Shown here: positions 34,098 to 41,399 of the stretch, piece after piece
Layout of the letters: each line of letters begins with the position of its first letter
Position numbering within the stretch: the stretch's first letter is position 1
NCBI GenBank assembly: GCA_017411605.1
Contig: JAFQPR010000097.1
Location: forward strand, 1 to 41,399
DNA: 41,399 bases
DNA from: Clostridia bacterium
Lineage (GTDB): Bacteria > Bacillota > Clostridia > Oscillospirales > CAG-272
Direction of reading: 5' to 3'
Program-made: the position numbers and the translations under genes
The notes under the pieces: model-generated
Databases searched by the model: none
What the model was told of the DNA's origin: nothing
What the model saw: only the letters and a program-made list of their open reading frames with translations

Positions 34098-36323
34098 TTG
34101 GCAAGCCGTGAAGAAATGAATGCGGATGAAGTCGTTCGCGGTACAATTGATAACGTGGTTTACTATAACGATGCCAACGATTATTCTGTTCTTGAAATAG
34201 AAACCGAAAATAATCTGATTATCACCGCCGTCGGAACTATGCCCATTCCCTTCGAAGGGGAGCGGGTCGTTCTGAGGGGAAAATGGGGTTACCATAAGGA
34301 ATTCGGAAGGCAATTCGTTATAGAAAGCTTTGAAAAAACGCTCCCCGAGGAAACCGAAGGAATTTTGCAGTATCTTTCATCAAGAATGATAAAAGGTGTC
34401 GGTCCCGCTACTGCGAGAAAAATAGTTGAAAGATTCGGTGAGGATACGTTTGAGGTAATAGAAACGCATCCGGAATGGCTTGCGGATATTCCGGGCATAA
34501 CAATGAAAAAAGCCGCGCAGATTTCCGAATCCTTTATGGAGCAGAACGGATTGCGAGACGTAGTGATGTTCTGCAAGGACTATATGTCTGTCACCGAAGC
34601 AACGAAGGTATATAAGAAGCTCGGCGCGGGCGCGGTAGGTCTTATAACGAAAAATCCGTATATCCTCTGCGAGGGGGAATACAGTATATCGTTTACCCAA
34701 GCTGACGATATTGCAATGTCCCTTGGATTTGCGAGGGATAACAGCTTCAGAGTCAAAGCGGGTATAACTTATATTCTGAATTATAATTCAATTGTAAACG
34801 GACACACTTGTCTTCCTAAAGGTAAGCTGATTCCGGCATCTGTCGAAGCGCTGGGAATAGACGAAGAAACCCTTACGAAGAAGCTTGAACGTTTTATAAA
34901 GCTCGGTGAGTTCGCGCAGTACAACTCGGACGGCGCGGAGCTTATTATGACATCGGATATCGCCGATACTGAGGATTATATAGCGAAAAGGCTACTAAGC
35001 ATAGATAGATCTGCTCCGAGGTTTTCGGGATCGGATATCGCATCTCTTTTGGAAAGCGTTGAAGCGAGAAACGGTATAATATACGAGCGATTGCAAAAGC
35101 AAGCGATATATGAAGCGCTTTGCGGCGGAGTAATGATAATAACGGGCGGTCCGGGTACGGGTAAGACCACGATAGTTAAGGCATTGCTTTCGATATTCTC
35201 AAGCCAAAGACTAAAGGTAGTGCTTTGCGCGCCTACGGGCAGAGCGGCAAAAAGAATGAGTGAAGCGACGAGTGAGGAAGCCAAGACCATTCACCGTATG
35301 CTTGAAATGGAGCGCGGAACCGATCTCAACGTCAGGTTTGGCAGAAATGCGGGCAATCCCATCGATGAAGACGTTTGTATAGTAGACGAAGCCTCTATGA
35401 TAGATATAACGCTTATGCAGGCATTGGTAAGAGCGCTCAGAAGAGGATCTCGGCTTATTCTTATAGGTGATTCGAATCAGCTTCCAAGCGTAGGCGCAGG
35501 TAACGTGCTTGATGATCTTATCTCAAGCGGAGTAATCAGAACTGTTGCTCTTACAGAAATATTCCGTCAGTCAAAAGAAAGTCTTATTATTACAAACGCT
35601 CATAAAATAAATAACGGTGAGCGTCCTAATCTCGCATCGGTCAGCGGTGACTTTTTCTTCGTCAGGAGAGATTTTGAGAGGGATATCCCAAAAACGATAT
35701 CCTCACTCATAACGGAAAGGCTGCCCGCAACCTACGGACGGAGCATAAAATCGCAGATACAGGTTATAACGCCCTCAAAAAAAGGCTCAGGCGGCGTTGA
35801 AGCTCTTAATGCTGAGCTCCAGTCGGTTATAAACCCTCCGATGCGAAATAAGCGTGAAAAAACGGCTCACGGTACTCTATTCAGAGAAGGCGACAAGGTA
35901 ATGCAGACCGCTAACAATTATGAAATAGAGTGGAAAAAGGGTTCGACAGACGGTATAGGTATTTTCAACGGAGATATCGGAGTGATAGAATCGATTGATC
36001 CTAACGAGTCGCGCATGAGAATACGTTTTGATGACCGATTAGCAAATTATGATTTTGAGCTTCTCGATGAGCTTGAGCTTGCATATGCTATAACGGTTCA
36101 TAAGAGCCAGGGAAGCGAATACCCCGTCGTGATAGTTCCAATGTATTCTTGTCCGCCGATGCTTATGACGAGGAATCTGCTATATACTGCGGTTACCAGA
36201 GCAAAGAAAATGGTCGTTATGGTGGGAAGAGCAGAGGTAGTTATGAAAATGGTGGAAAATAACAGCGAGATACTCAGATATACCACTTTAAAGGAACGTC
36301 TGATGGATTATGGCAATAATTGA
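34098..36323 (+). CDS. recD2: RecD2-like ATP-dependent DNA helicase
   Basis: This 741-residue 5'-3' superfamily 1B helicase is of the RecD2 type, which works without RecBC. It has an N-terminal OB-like part, then helix-hairpin-helix repeats (RMIKGVGPATARKIVERFG and WLADIPGITMKKAAQI, about 100-150). Walker A GGPGTGKTT is near residue 350, followed by VDEAS (motif II), GDSNQLPSVGAGNVL (III) and ITVHKSQGSEYPVVI (the SH3/motif V-VI end). The TTG at 34098 is chosen because GGAGG sits 7 nt upstream. The longer frame from 34041 begins inside a terminator hairpin. It is a housekeeping repair gene rather than part of the cassette upstream. Confidence 0.92.
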   Translation: MASREEMNADEVVRGTIDNVVYYNDANDYSVLEIETENNLIITAVGTMPIPFEGERVVLRGKWGYHKEFGRQFVIESFEKTLPEETEGILQYLSSRMIKGVGPATARKIVERFGEDTFEVIETHPEWLADIPGITMKKAAQISESFMEQNGLRDVVMFCKDYMSVTEATKVYKKLGAGAVGLITKNPYILCEGEYSISFTQADDIAMSLGFARDNSFRVKAGITYILNYNSIVNGHTCLPKGKLIPASVEALGIDEETLTKKLERFIKLGEFAQYNSDGAELIMTSDIADTEDYIAKRLLSIDRSAPRFSGSDIASLLESVEARNGIIYERLQKQAIYEALCGGVMIITGGPGTGKTTIVKALLSIFSSQRLKVVLCAPTGRAAKRMSEATSEEAKTIHRMLEMERGTDLNVRFGRNAGNPIDEDVCIVDEASMIDITLMQALVRALRRGSRLILIGDSNQLPSVGAGNVLDDLISSGVIRTVALTEIFRQSKESLIITNAHKINNGERPNLASVSGDFFFVRRDFERDIPKTISSLITERLPATYGRSIKSQIQVITPSKKGSGGVEALNAELQSVINPPMRNKREKTAHGTLFREGDKVMQTANNYEIEWKKGSTDGIGIFNGDIGVIESIDPNESRMRIRFDDRLANYDFELLDELELAYAITVHKSQGSEYPVVIVPMYSCPPMLMTRNLLYTAVTRAKKMVVMVGRAEVVMKMVENNSEILRYTTLKERLMDYGNN

Positions 36324-36379
36324 TTTTTAGACTGTATTACGACAAATTTCAATATTTTTATAAATCTTTTCAATTATGC

Positions 36380-36408
36380 TTGAAATTTGCGTTTAAATAA
36401 TGTATAAT
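36380..36408 (+). promoter_or_regulatory. Promoter of the MreB-like gene
   Basis: TTGAAA (36380-36385), 17 bp and a perfect TATAAT (36403-36408) lie about 40 bp before the ATG. Confidence 0.85.
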
Positions 36409-36448
36409 ATATAAGCCAAATGATTTTTACTTTACAGAAAGGAGCGAT

Positions 36449-37471
36449 ATGGTCACTAAAATAGGACTTGATCTTGGCTATGCCAATATCACTGTCAGCG
36501 ACGCTTCGTTTGAAGTTGACAGAGAGCCGTCAATAGCTATAATAGATAAAAGTACCAGACGCATCGTTTCTGTAGGTAAAGATGCGTTGCTACCCGAGAA
36601 TGCATCTCTGGGTGTTCTGGTACGCCCATTCAAAAACGGTTTGCTTTATTCTGCTGATTTTACCAAGCAGATAATCAAGTCGGCAATGAGCGTTATCAAT
36701 ACTTCCGAGGATATACGTTGCATTGTCGGTGTTCCGTCTGAATTCAATCCCAAGCAGGAAAGTGAGCTTGCCTCAATGGTTCTTGATGCGGGAGTGAAAG
36801 AGTGCTTCTTTGTAAAAAGAGGAGTTGCCGCTCTTATCGGAGCAGGATATGCTCCCACAATAAGCGCCATTTCGGTAAACATCGGTGCGGCAAAAACTGA
36901 GATAGCGATCCTTTATCAAGGTGAGATCATTCATTTGGAAACTGCGGACATCGGCGGTGAGGCGTTTGACGAAGCTGTTCAGAGATACATACTTGAGCAG
37001 GGAGAGCTTAATATATCTCTTGTTGACGCTAAAGCGATAAAGGAAGGCATCGGCGCTGTATGGGATGGCAGAAATGCAGATCCTATTACGATTACCGGAA
37101 CGCTTGCTTTAACGGGCAACAAAATAAAAATGTCGGTATGCTCCGAGGATATTCTCGGTGTATTCGAAAAACCGTTGTTTACACTGCTTAATGCAGTTGC
37201 AAATGCGGTGAAGGGAATTCCGATAGATTACGTAGAGGAGATATTTGCCAACGGTATTGTTCTCAGTGGCGGCGGCGCTCAGCTCTACGGTCTTGATAAG
37301 ATGATATCAAAGGTTCTTGGTGTTAGCGTTACTGTAGCGAATAATCCCGCTGATTGCGTTGTAAGAGGTCTCTCGCTTATAAATACCTTCTTACCGATCA
37401 AAATGCGTAACAACGGAAAAAATATCACAGCTCAGCTTGCAAAGCATTACAGATCCAATAATAAGAAATAA
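36449..37471 (+). CDS. Divergent MreB-like actin-fold protein
   Basis: This 340-residue protein has the MreB/Mbl fold order: GLDLGYANITV (phosphate 1, 6-16), REPSIAIIDK, VRPFKNGLL, VGVPSEF, and the adenosine motif IVLSGGGAQLYGLDKMI near the end. Key ATPase positions are changed. Phosphate 2 is VNIGAAKTEIA (143-153) where MreB has DIGGGTTE. The conserved EEPMAAAIG segment is VKRGVAALIG (122-131), without the glutamates. Nucleotide hydrolysis is therefore doubtful. It may be a filament regulator or a non-hydrolysing scaffold. It lies near ftsZ, on the opposite strand, and is followed by a tiny membrane protein. GAAAGGAG precedes the ATG. Confidence 0.8.
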   Translation: MVTKIGLDLGYANITVSDASFEVDREPSIAIIDKSTRRIVSVGKDALLPENASLGVLVRPFKNGLLYSADFTKQIIKSAMSVINTSEDIRCIVGVPSEFNPKQESELASMVLDAGVKECFFVKRGVAALIGAGYAPTISAISVNIGAAKTEIAILYQGEIIHLETADIGGEAFDEAVQRYILEQGELNISLVDAKAIKEGIGAVWDGRNADPITITGTLALTGNKIKMSVCSEDILGVFEKPLFTLLNAVANAVKGIPIDYVEEIFANGIVLSGGGAQLYGLDKMISKVLGVSVTVANNPADCVVRGLSLINTFLPIKMRNNGKNITAQLAKHYRSNNKK

Positions 37472-37485
37472 CAGAGGAGATTGAA

Positions 37486-37605
37486 ATGAAAAAGGAAAAG
37501 AAAGTTGAAAAAAAATCAATTCCGCTTTACGCAAGAATAATTGCCGCAGTAATGGCAGGCTTCCTTGTTGCGGGCACTGTTTTCGGATTGCTCCTTAGTC
37601 TTTGA
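37486..37605 (+). CDS. 39-residue single-pass membrane peptide
   Basis: A lysine-rich start MKKEKKVEKKSIPLYAR is followed by one hydrophobic helix (about 18-38, IIAAVMAGFLVAGTVFGLLLSL). AGAGGAG lies 6 nt before the ATG, 14 bp after the MreB-like stop, and a terminator follows, so it is the second gene of the operon. The layout of basic N-terminus and one C-terminal helix resembles small Bacillota membrane proteins such as the DUF4044 group, but this was not tested. It may anchor or regulate the actin-like partner. Confidence 0.75.
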   Translation: MKKEKKVEKKSIPLYARIIAAVMAGFLVAGTVFGLLLSL

Positions 37606-37618
37606 TAAATACATAGAA

Positions 37619-37675
37619 ATAAAAGCCCAATGAGTACGCAGTAAATGCTGTCTGCCTCATAGGGCTTTTATTTTT
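37619..37675 (+). terminator. Terminator of the MreB-like operon
   Basis: AAAAGCCCAATGAG and CTCATAGGGCTTTT pair with one internal bulge. TATTTTTG follows on the plus strand, 16 bp after the membrane peptide stop. Confidence 0.85.
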
Positions 37676-38028
37676 GCTTAAGAGAGCCTTAAAGATAAAA
37701 ACGGGCAAATATCGCTCTTTTTATTAAAGTGGCACACTAAAGCGATTTTTACGCGTCTTGGCGGTGGATAAACTCGAGAGTGCGCGGAATCTTATATTTT
37801 TTCGGAACGAGATTATGATGGAGTTTTTTGACAGAGCTTTCATCTTTGGGGAAGGGGATAGTCGTAACGCGGCAAACGAAAAATGATTTATATAAATCGT
37901 GCTTTGCTGTATGACGCCCGATGAGGCGTAAAAAAGGAAAATCAAAATACAAAAAATACCCCCAAACACATAATTACACTTTTCCGTTTTAACACAAATT
38001 CGCCGTGGAATGTTGTTGAAAGAAAAAG

Positions 38029-38207
38029 TTATCCACAAAAGTTTACTTTTGCAATCCACACAAAATCTACATTATTCCGTGATTTTAGGGGTAAAAGACC
38101 TGTTTTAAAGGTGAAAAATACAAAATTGCAAGCAAAGAATAGTTTCCACAATGTGGATATCGTTAAAAATACATTAAAAATATATTGCTTTTTGAAAATG
38201 TGGAAAA
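38029..38207. promoter_or_regulatory. Cluster of DnaA-box-like sites
   Basis: There is a perfect TTATCCACA at 38029-38037. Near matches are CAATCCACA (38052-38060), GTTTCCACA (38142-38150), ATATCCACA on the minus strand (38152-38160) and TTTTCCACA on the minus strand (38199-38207). The third and fourth face each other as TCCACA-T-TGTGGA. An AT-only-like stretch (38161-38190) separates the last two. Another one-mismatch box lies at 37763-37771. Such clustering is typical of DnaA-bound origins or DnaA-titrating sites. dnaA and dnaN are not in the window. Confidence 0.5.
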
Positions 38208-38280
38208 CTCTTGTAAGATGCAATCAGAGAAGCTTAAATAAAAAGAGTATACGATACAGAAAAAGAAAACTTACGTAAGA

Positions 38281-38375
38281 AAAAATAACAGATTCCAAAA
38301 ATGAAATTTGCGATAAAAGCTTTCGGGTTACAGAAGCTTTCTTGCTAAACTTCAAGGATGGAATCTGTTATTTTT
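38281..38375 (-). terminator. Long double stem downstream of ftsZ
   Basis: Perfect 17-bp arms (38281-38297 and 38359-38375) lie 61 nt apart. The loop carries a second 7-bp stem AAAGCTT/AAGCTTT (38316-38322, 38334-38340). On the minus strand the outer stem ends in TTATTTTTTC, 6 bp after the ftsZ stop. It probably ends the ftsZ transcript, but its size is more than a plain terminator needs. Confidence 0.65.
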
Positions 38376-38381
38376 TATTTA

Positions 38382-39686
38382 TTAGTTTTTCTTCTTCATT
38401 CTCTTAATGCAAGTGAAGAGCTGATCGTATTCCTGATAAGAATCCGCAGCGCTCGAGGCGGGTGCGGTTTCGGGTGCCGGAGTCGGAGCGGGAGCGGCTA
38501 CGGGCGTGGGAACGACCTCTTCGTATTCCGAATTAGTTTCGGTAATTGCGAAAGGATCGGGAGCAGCTACCGTCTTCGGCATAGTGGTATATTCTGGCTC
38601 ATATGTAGGAGTATGAACGGGGGGAACAACTGTTCTTGCAACGGGCGCGGGGATCTCAAATGCTGCTGCCGCGGCGCTCGCTTTTTCCTCTGAGTTCTTC
38701 TCATCCTTGCTCGCGATGGTTTCGTTTGAGTTATTGAATCCGGTCGCAATTATTGTTATGCGGATCTCATTATTCATACTCTCATCGAAGGATGTACCCC
38801 AAATGATATTTGCATCGGGATGCGCTTCTTCCTGAACCATTGTTGCGGCAAGATCAATCTCGCTGAGCTGAATATCGGTGGATGCGGTGATGCTGATAAG
38901 CACGCCGGTAGCACCTGTGATGCTTGTCGAAAGAAGGGAAGAATTGATAGCCATAGTAGCTGCAAGTCTTGCCTTATCCTCACCCTTTGCATAACCAACG
39001 CCCATATGAGCTGCGCCTGCATTTTTCATAATTGTAGTAACGTCGGCAAAGTCGAGGTTAACAAATCCGGGGAAGTTGATAACGTCGGATACAGACTGAA
39101 CGCCCTTACGGAGAACGTCATCTGCAATTTCAAAAGCGGCATCCGCTCTGAGGTTTTCTTCACCCTCAAGCTGCTTAAGTCTTTCGTTGGGGATAACGAT
39201 AAGAGAGTCTACGGACTTAGCGAGCTCTTCGATACCTGCCTGAGCCTGAGCCATTCTTCTTTTACCCTCGAAGTCGAAGGGGGTGGTAACGATACCAACC
39301 GTAAGAATACCCATTTCGCGCGAGAGCTTAGCAACTACGGGAGCAGCACCTGTTCCTGTTCCGCCACCCATACCTGCGGTTATAAAGAGCATGTCCGCTC
39401 CTGAAATAAGCTCCTTTATCTCCTCTTTGGATTCCTCTGCGCTCTGCTTACCTACCGCGGGGTTAGCACCTGCGCCCTTACCGCCCGTAGTTGTTTTGCC
39501 GATAACGAGCTTCTTTGCGGCGCAAGATTCAATAAGAGCCTGACGGTCTGTATTAATAGCGATAAATTCAACGCCTCTGATATTGGTTTCTATCATGCGT
39601 TTAACGGCGTTGTTTCCGCCGCCTCCAACGCCTACTACCTTTATTTTAACATTGCTTTCATAGCTTGTATCAAAATCAAATTCCAT
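38382..39686 (-). CDS. ftsZ: Cell division protein FtsZ
   Basis: This 434-residue tubulin-like GTPase builds the division ring. It has [17 protein letters not shown] at 17-33, the tubulin signature [20 protein letters not shown], and the synergy helix region up to about 320. A Pro/Ala/Thr/Glu-rich linker follows (about 330-415). The C-terminus is [15 protein letters not shown]. The usual conserved end peptide (DIPxFLR-like) is hard to recognise, which may mean altered contact with partners such as FtsA or SepF. AAGGAG precedes the ATG. It has its own promoter at 39741 and lies 144 bp after murG. Confidence 0.97.
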   Translation of the reverse strand: MEFDFDTSYESNVKIKVVGVGGGGNNAVKRMIETNIRGVEFIAINTDRQALIESCAAKKLVIGKTTTGGKGAGANPAVGKQSAEESKEEIKELISGADMLFITAGMGGGTGTGAAPVVAKLSREMGILTVGIVTTPFDFEGKRRMAQAQAGIEELAKSVDSLIVIPNERLKQLEGEENLRADAAFEIADDVLRKGVQSVSDVINFPGFVNLDFADVTTIMKNAGAAHMGVGYAKGEDKARLAATMAINSSLLSTSITGATGVLISITASTDIQLSEIDLAATMVQEEAHPDANIIWGTSFDESMNNEIRITIIATGFNNSNETIASKDEKNSEEKASAAAAAFEIPAPVARTVVPPVHTPTYEPEYTTMPKTVAAPDPFAITETNSEYEEVVPTPVAAPAPTPAPETAPASSAADSYQEYDQLFTCIKRMKKKN

Positions 39687-39740
39687 TGTGAAGCACTCCT
39701 TATTTTAGTCAATTATATTCAAAGTTAAAGTTACATAAAT

Positions 39741-39769
39741 ATTTTATATTTTTTTATATATAATTGCAA
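39741..39769 (-). promoter_or_regulatory. Promoter of ftsZ
   Basis: On the minus strand TTGCAA (39764-39769) and TAAAAT (39741-39746) are spaced by 17 bp, within a very AT-rich gap. ftsZ may thus be transcribed apart from murG. Confidence 0.65.
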
Positions 39770-39830
39770 TACTTTTTTTAAAAAAAACAGAATGTTCACA
39801 AAAAGTTAACAAATAATTCCTGTTAAAATA

Positions 39831-40928
39831 TCATCGTGATATGATTTTTTCGGTGATAAGTCTTACTATTTTTGTTTTTGGGTCTTCGGCTTGCAATTCT
39901 TTCGATTTCTCTCTCGGGATTTGATGCGTATATTTACCGTTAATAATTGAGTTTACTGCATTTTTAAGATTTTCACAATTCAGCCCACTTTCTTCGAGAA
40001 GCAATCCTGCGCCGATACTCTTATAATACTGAGCATTTTTAAGCTGATGATTTCCCGTGACGTTCGGAGATGGTATCATTATCATAGGTGTTCCTGTTTT
40101 TTGTATTTCCGCAAGCGTCATAGCTCCGCATCGTGTTATGACGATATCCGCTGAAGAAAGATATGTTGGCATATCGTATATAAACGGAAGAATCTGTATT
40201 TTATCGCCGAGCTTGAATATATCGGGTTCATTTTCTTTGAGAGTATTATAATATCGTTTTCCCGTGATGTGAATAAGACGGAGCCTTGGCGCATCTTTTG
40301 CGTAAGATTTTATGAACTCAACAATAACATCATTAAGCATTCCCGCGCCGATGCTTCCGCCTACCGAAAGGATAACTCTTTCACTTAAGAGAATACCGAG
40401 CTTTAACCTCGCTTCTTCTTTAGATAAGGCGCCAAAACGGTCGGACACGGGATTACCGGTATAAACGGAATTATTATATTTTGTAGCTATATCCGATCCG
40501 AGAAAAAGAAAATCGCATTTTCCCGAGAGAAGTTTTGCGGTTAAGCCGAGCGCGGCGTTTGATTCGTGAATTGCGGTTACCGTATTAAGTTTTTTTGCTG
40601 CGCAAATAACAGGTGCGCTAACATATCCGCCGGTACCGATTACTGCATCGGGCTTAAAATCTTTAATTATTGAATATGCCTCTCGCTTTGCTTTGAAGAA
40701 GCGTATTACGGTTTTGAAATTTTTAAGCGAAAGACTTCTCGAAAAGCCTTGTATATCAATTTCATATAGACGGTGCTTTTTATCTGTGATGAGCTTGTTT
40801 TCATTTCCGTTTTTTCTGCTAACAAATGCTACCTCACAGTTTTTATTTTTTTTTACAAATTCTTCGGCAATGGCCAAGGCAGGGGTGATATGACCGCCCG
40901 TACCGCCTCCGCAAAAAAGAATTCTCAT
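39831..40928 (-). CDS. murG: UDP-GlcNAc:lipid I GlcNAc transferase MurG
   Basis: This 365-residue peripheral membrane GT28 enzyme converts lipid I to lipid II in peptidoglycan synthesis. The N-terminal G-loop GGGTGGHITPALAIAEEF (8-25) and the second loop GGSIGAGMLND are clear. The donor site is ITRCGAMTLAEIQKTGTPMI with SPNVTGNHQLKNA. GAAAGGAAATTAT precedes the ATG. It lies 33 bp after the ftsW stop, in the same operon. No ftsQ/divIB or murB lies between murG and ftsZ. Confidence 0.96.
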   Translation of the reverse strand: MRILFCGGGTGGHITPALAIAEEFVKKNKNCEVAFVSRKNGNENKLITDKKHRLYEIDIQGFSRSLSLKNFKTVIRFFKAKREAYSIIKDFKPDAVIGTGGYVSAPVICAAKKLNTVTAIHESNAALGLTAKLLSGKCDFLFLGSDIATKYNNSVYTGNPVSDRFGALSKEEARLKLGILLSERVILSVGGSIGAGMLNDVIVEFIKSYAKDAPRLRLIHITGKRYYNTLKENEPDIFKLGDKIQILPFIYDMPTYLSSADIVITRCGAMTLAEIQKTGTPMIMIPSPNVTGNHQLKNAQYYKSIGAGLLLEESGLNCENLKNAVNSIINGKYTHQIPREKSKELQAEDPKTKIVRLITEKIISR

Positions 40929-40961
40929 ATAATTTCCTTTCGGTGATTTAATAGTTATGGG

Positions 40962-41399
40962 TTATTTAACGATTTTTGCATTACGTGAAAACGATAAAAT
41001 CATTCCTATTTCAAAAAACAGCATAAGAAGTGACGAGCCGCCATAACTGAAGAAAGGTAAAGATATTCCCGTATTAGGTATTGTATTTGTAACAACGGCA
41101 ACGTTCAGAAGTGTCTGGACGGCAATTTTTGTGCAAACGCCGAATATAACCAATCTTTCAAAGACGCTTGATACCGAGAGCGAGAGCTTATAGCCTCTTG
41201 CTACCAGCATAGCGAAAAGAAATAGTGTAAATGCAGCTCCTATGAATCCGAGTTCCTCGCACAGTATTGCAAAAATCATATCGTTTGCAGGCTCGGATAC
41301 GTATGAGTGCTTTAACTCTCCCATAAAGAGCCCCTTGCCGAAAATACCGCCCGAGCCTATTGCCATCAGCCCTTGCAGGGTTTGCCAGCCGCCCGTCAG
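40962..41399 (-). CDS. ftsW: SEDS glycosyltransferase FtsW, C-terminal part
   Basis: The open frame continues to the window edge without a start; about 145 C-terminal residues are present. GGWQTLQGLMAIGSGGIFGKG, EELGFIGAAFTLFLF and NTGISLPFFSYGGSSLL are hallmark blocks of the FtsW/RodA/SpoVE family, the membrane peptidoglycan polymerases. At least three transmembrane segments are visible. Its position before murG and ftsZ favours FtsW (or SpoVE) over RodA. The N-terminal part lies beyond position 41399. Confidence 0.92.
   Translation of the reverse strand: MTGGWQTLQGLMAIGSGGIFGKGLFMGELKHSYVSEPANDMIFAILCEELGFIGAAFTLFLFAMLVARGYKLSLSVSSVFERLVIFGVCTKIAVQTLLNVAVVTNTIPNTGISLPFFSYGGSSLLMLFFEIGMILSFSRNAKIVK

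Larger units (their letters stand above)
37606..38381. other. Long AT-rich gap between convergent operons
   Basis: This 776-bp region has a terminator at its left end, a DnaA-box-like cluster in its middle (38029-38207) and the ftsZ terminator at its right end. Two short protein-like frames exist (minus 37749-37952; plus about 37735-37884), but both lack a good start and overlap each other, so neither is called. Confidence 0.6.

Noticed and set aside
37724-38059. Minus-strand frames of 111 and 67 codons in the gap before ftsZ
   Set aside because: Weak or TTG starts, overlap with hairpins and DnaA-like boxes, and no family resemblance. A decayed gene cannot be excluded.
38029-38207. Calling the DnaA-box cluster oriC outright
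   Set aside because: Flanking genes converge on it and dnaA/dnaN are absent, so it is kept as a candidate regulatory cluster.

Overview
The window looks like chromosomal DNA from a Clostridia-type Bacillota, probably an uncultured gut lineage. Support comes from the rpsF-ssb-rpsR operon, an S-box (SAM-I) riboswitch on metK, strong AAGGAGG ribosome binding sites, TTGACA-N17-TATAAT promoters, a PPi-type phosphofructokinase, Hsp33 and an ftsW-murG-ftsZ block. No species can be named from this sequence alone. No tRNA, rRNA, CRISPR array, transposase or prophage gene was seen.

Region 1 (1-3.4 kb) is mostly housekeeping on the minus strand: a PlsC-like acyltransferase with a zinc ribbon, then rpsR, ssb and rpsF. 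The first 145 bases are one copy of a dispersed repeat that ends in a terminator; the second copy lies at 33.9-34.07 kb.

Region 2 (3.4-22.7 kb) is a carbohydrate-use island made of three consecutive divergent modules, each with an AraC-family regulator on the plus strand facing a metabolic unit on the minus strand. Module A is a 2298-residue secreted GH95 fucosidase-like protein that ends in an SGNH esterase, followed by a 43-residue microprotein. Module B is a glycyl radical enzyme with its activase. Module C is a 1920-residue secreted GH95 protein with two copies of a beta-helix-like repeat, followed by a 44-residue microprotein. The two microproteins share a 15-residue identical core and sit 13-16 bases after each GH95 stop. 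Modules A and B share a 58-bp intergenic sequence (55 of 58 identical) that carries a matching minus-strand promoter. GH95 catabolism and the radical enzyme are therefore probably controlled together.

Region 3 (22.8-37.6 kb) is on the plus strand: ispE, then an operon of a TerB-N/TerB-C protein, a BrxC/BrxD-type P-loop ATPase, an Lhr-like superfamily 2 helicase, a SAM methyltransferase, hslO and a PPi-type pfk. The first three form a compact, translationally coupled cassette that resembles the ATPase/helicase arm of BREX/Pgl defence but has no pglX or pglZ beside it. Riboswitch-controlled metK, a recD2-like helicase, a divergent MreB-like actin with degraded nucleotide motifs, and a 39-residue membrane peptide follow.

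Region 4 (37.6-41.4 kb) begins with a 0.7-kb AT-rich gap holding a cluster of DnaA-box-like sequences. It is followed on the minus strand by ftsZ, murG and the C-terminal part of ftsW, which runs off the window. Genes converge on the gap from both sides, which argues against reading it simply as oriC.
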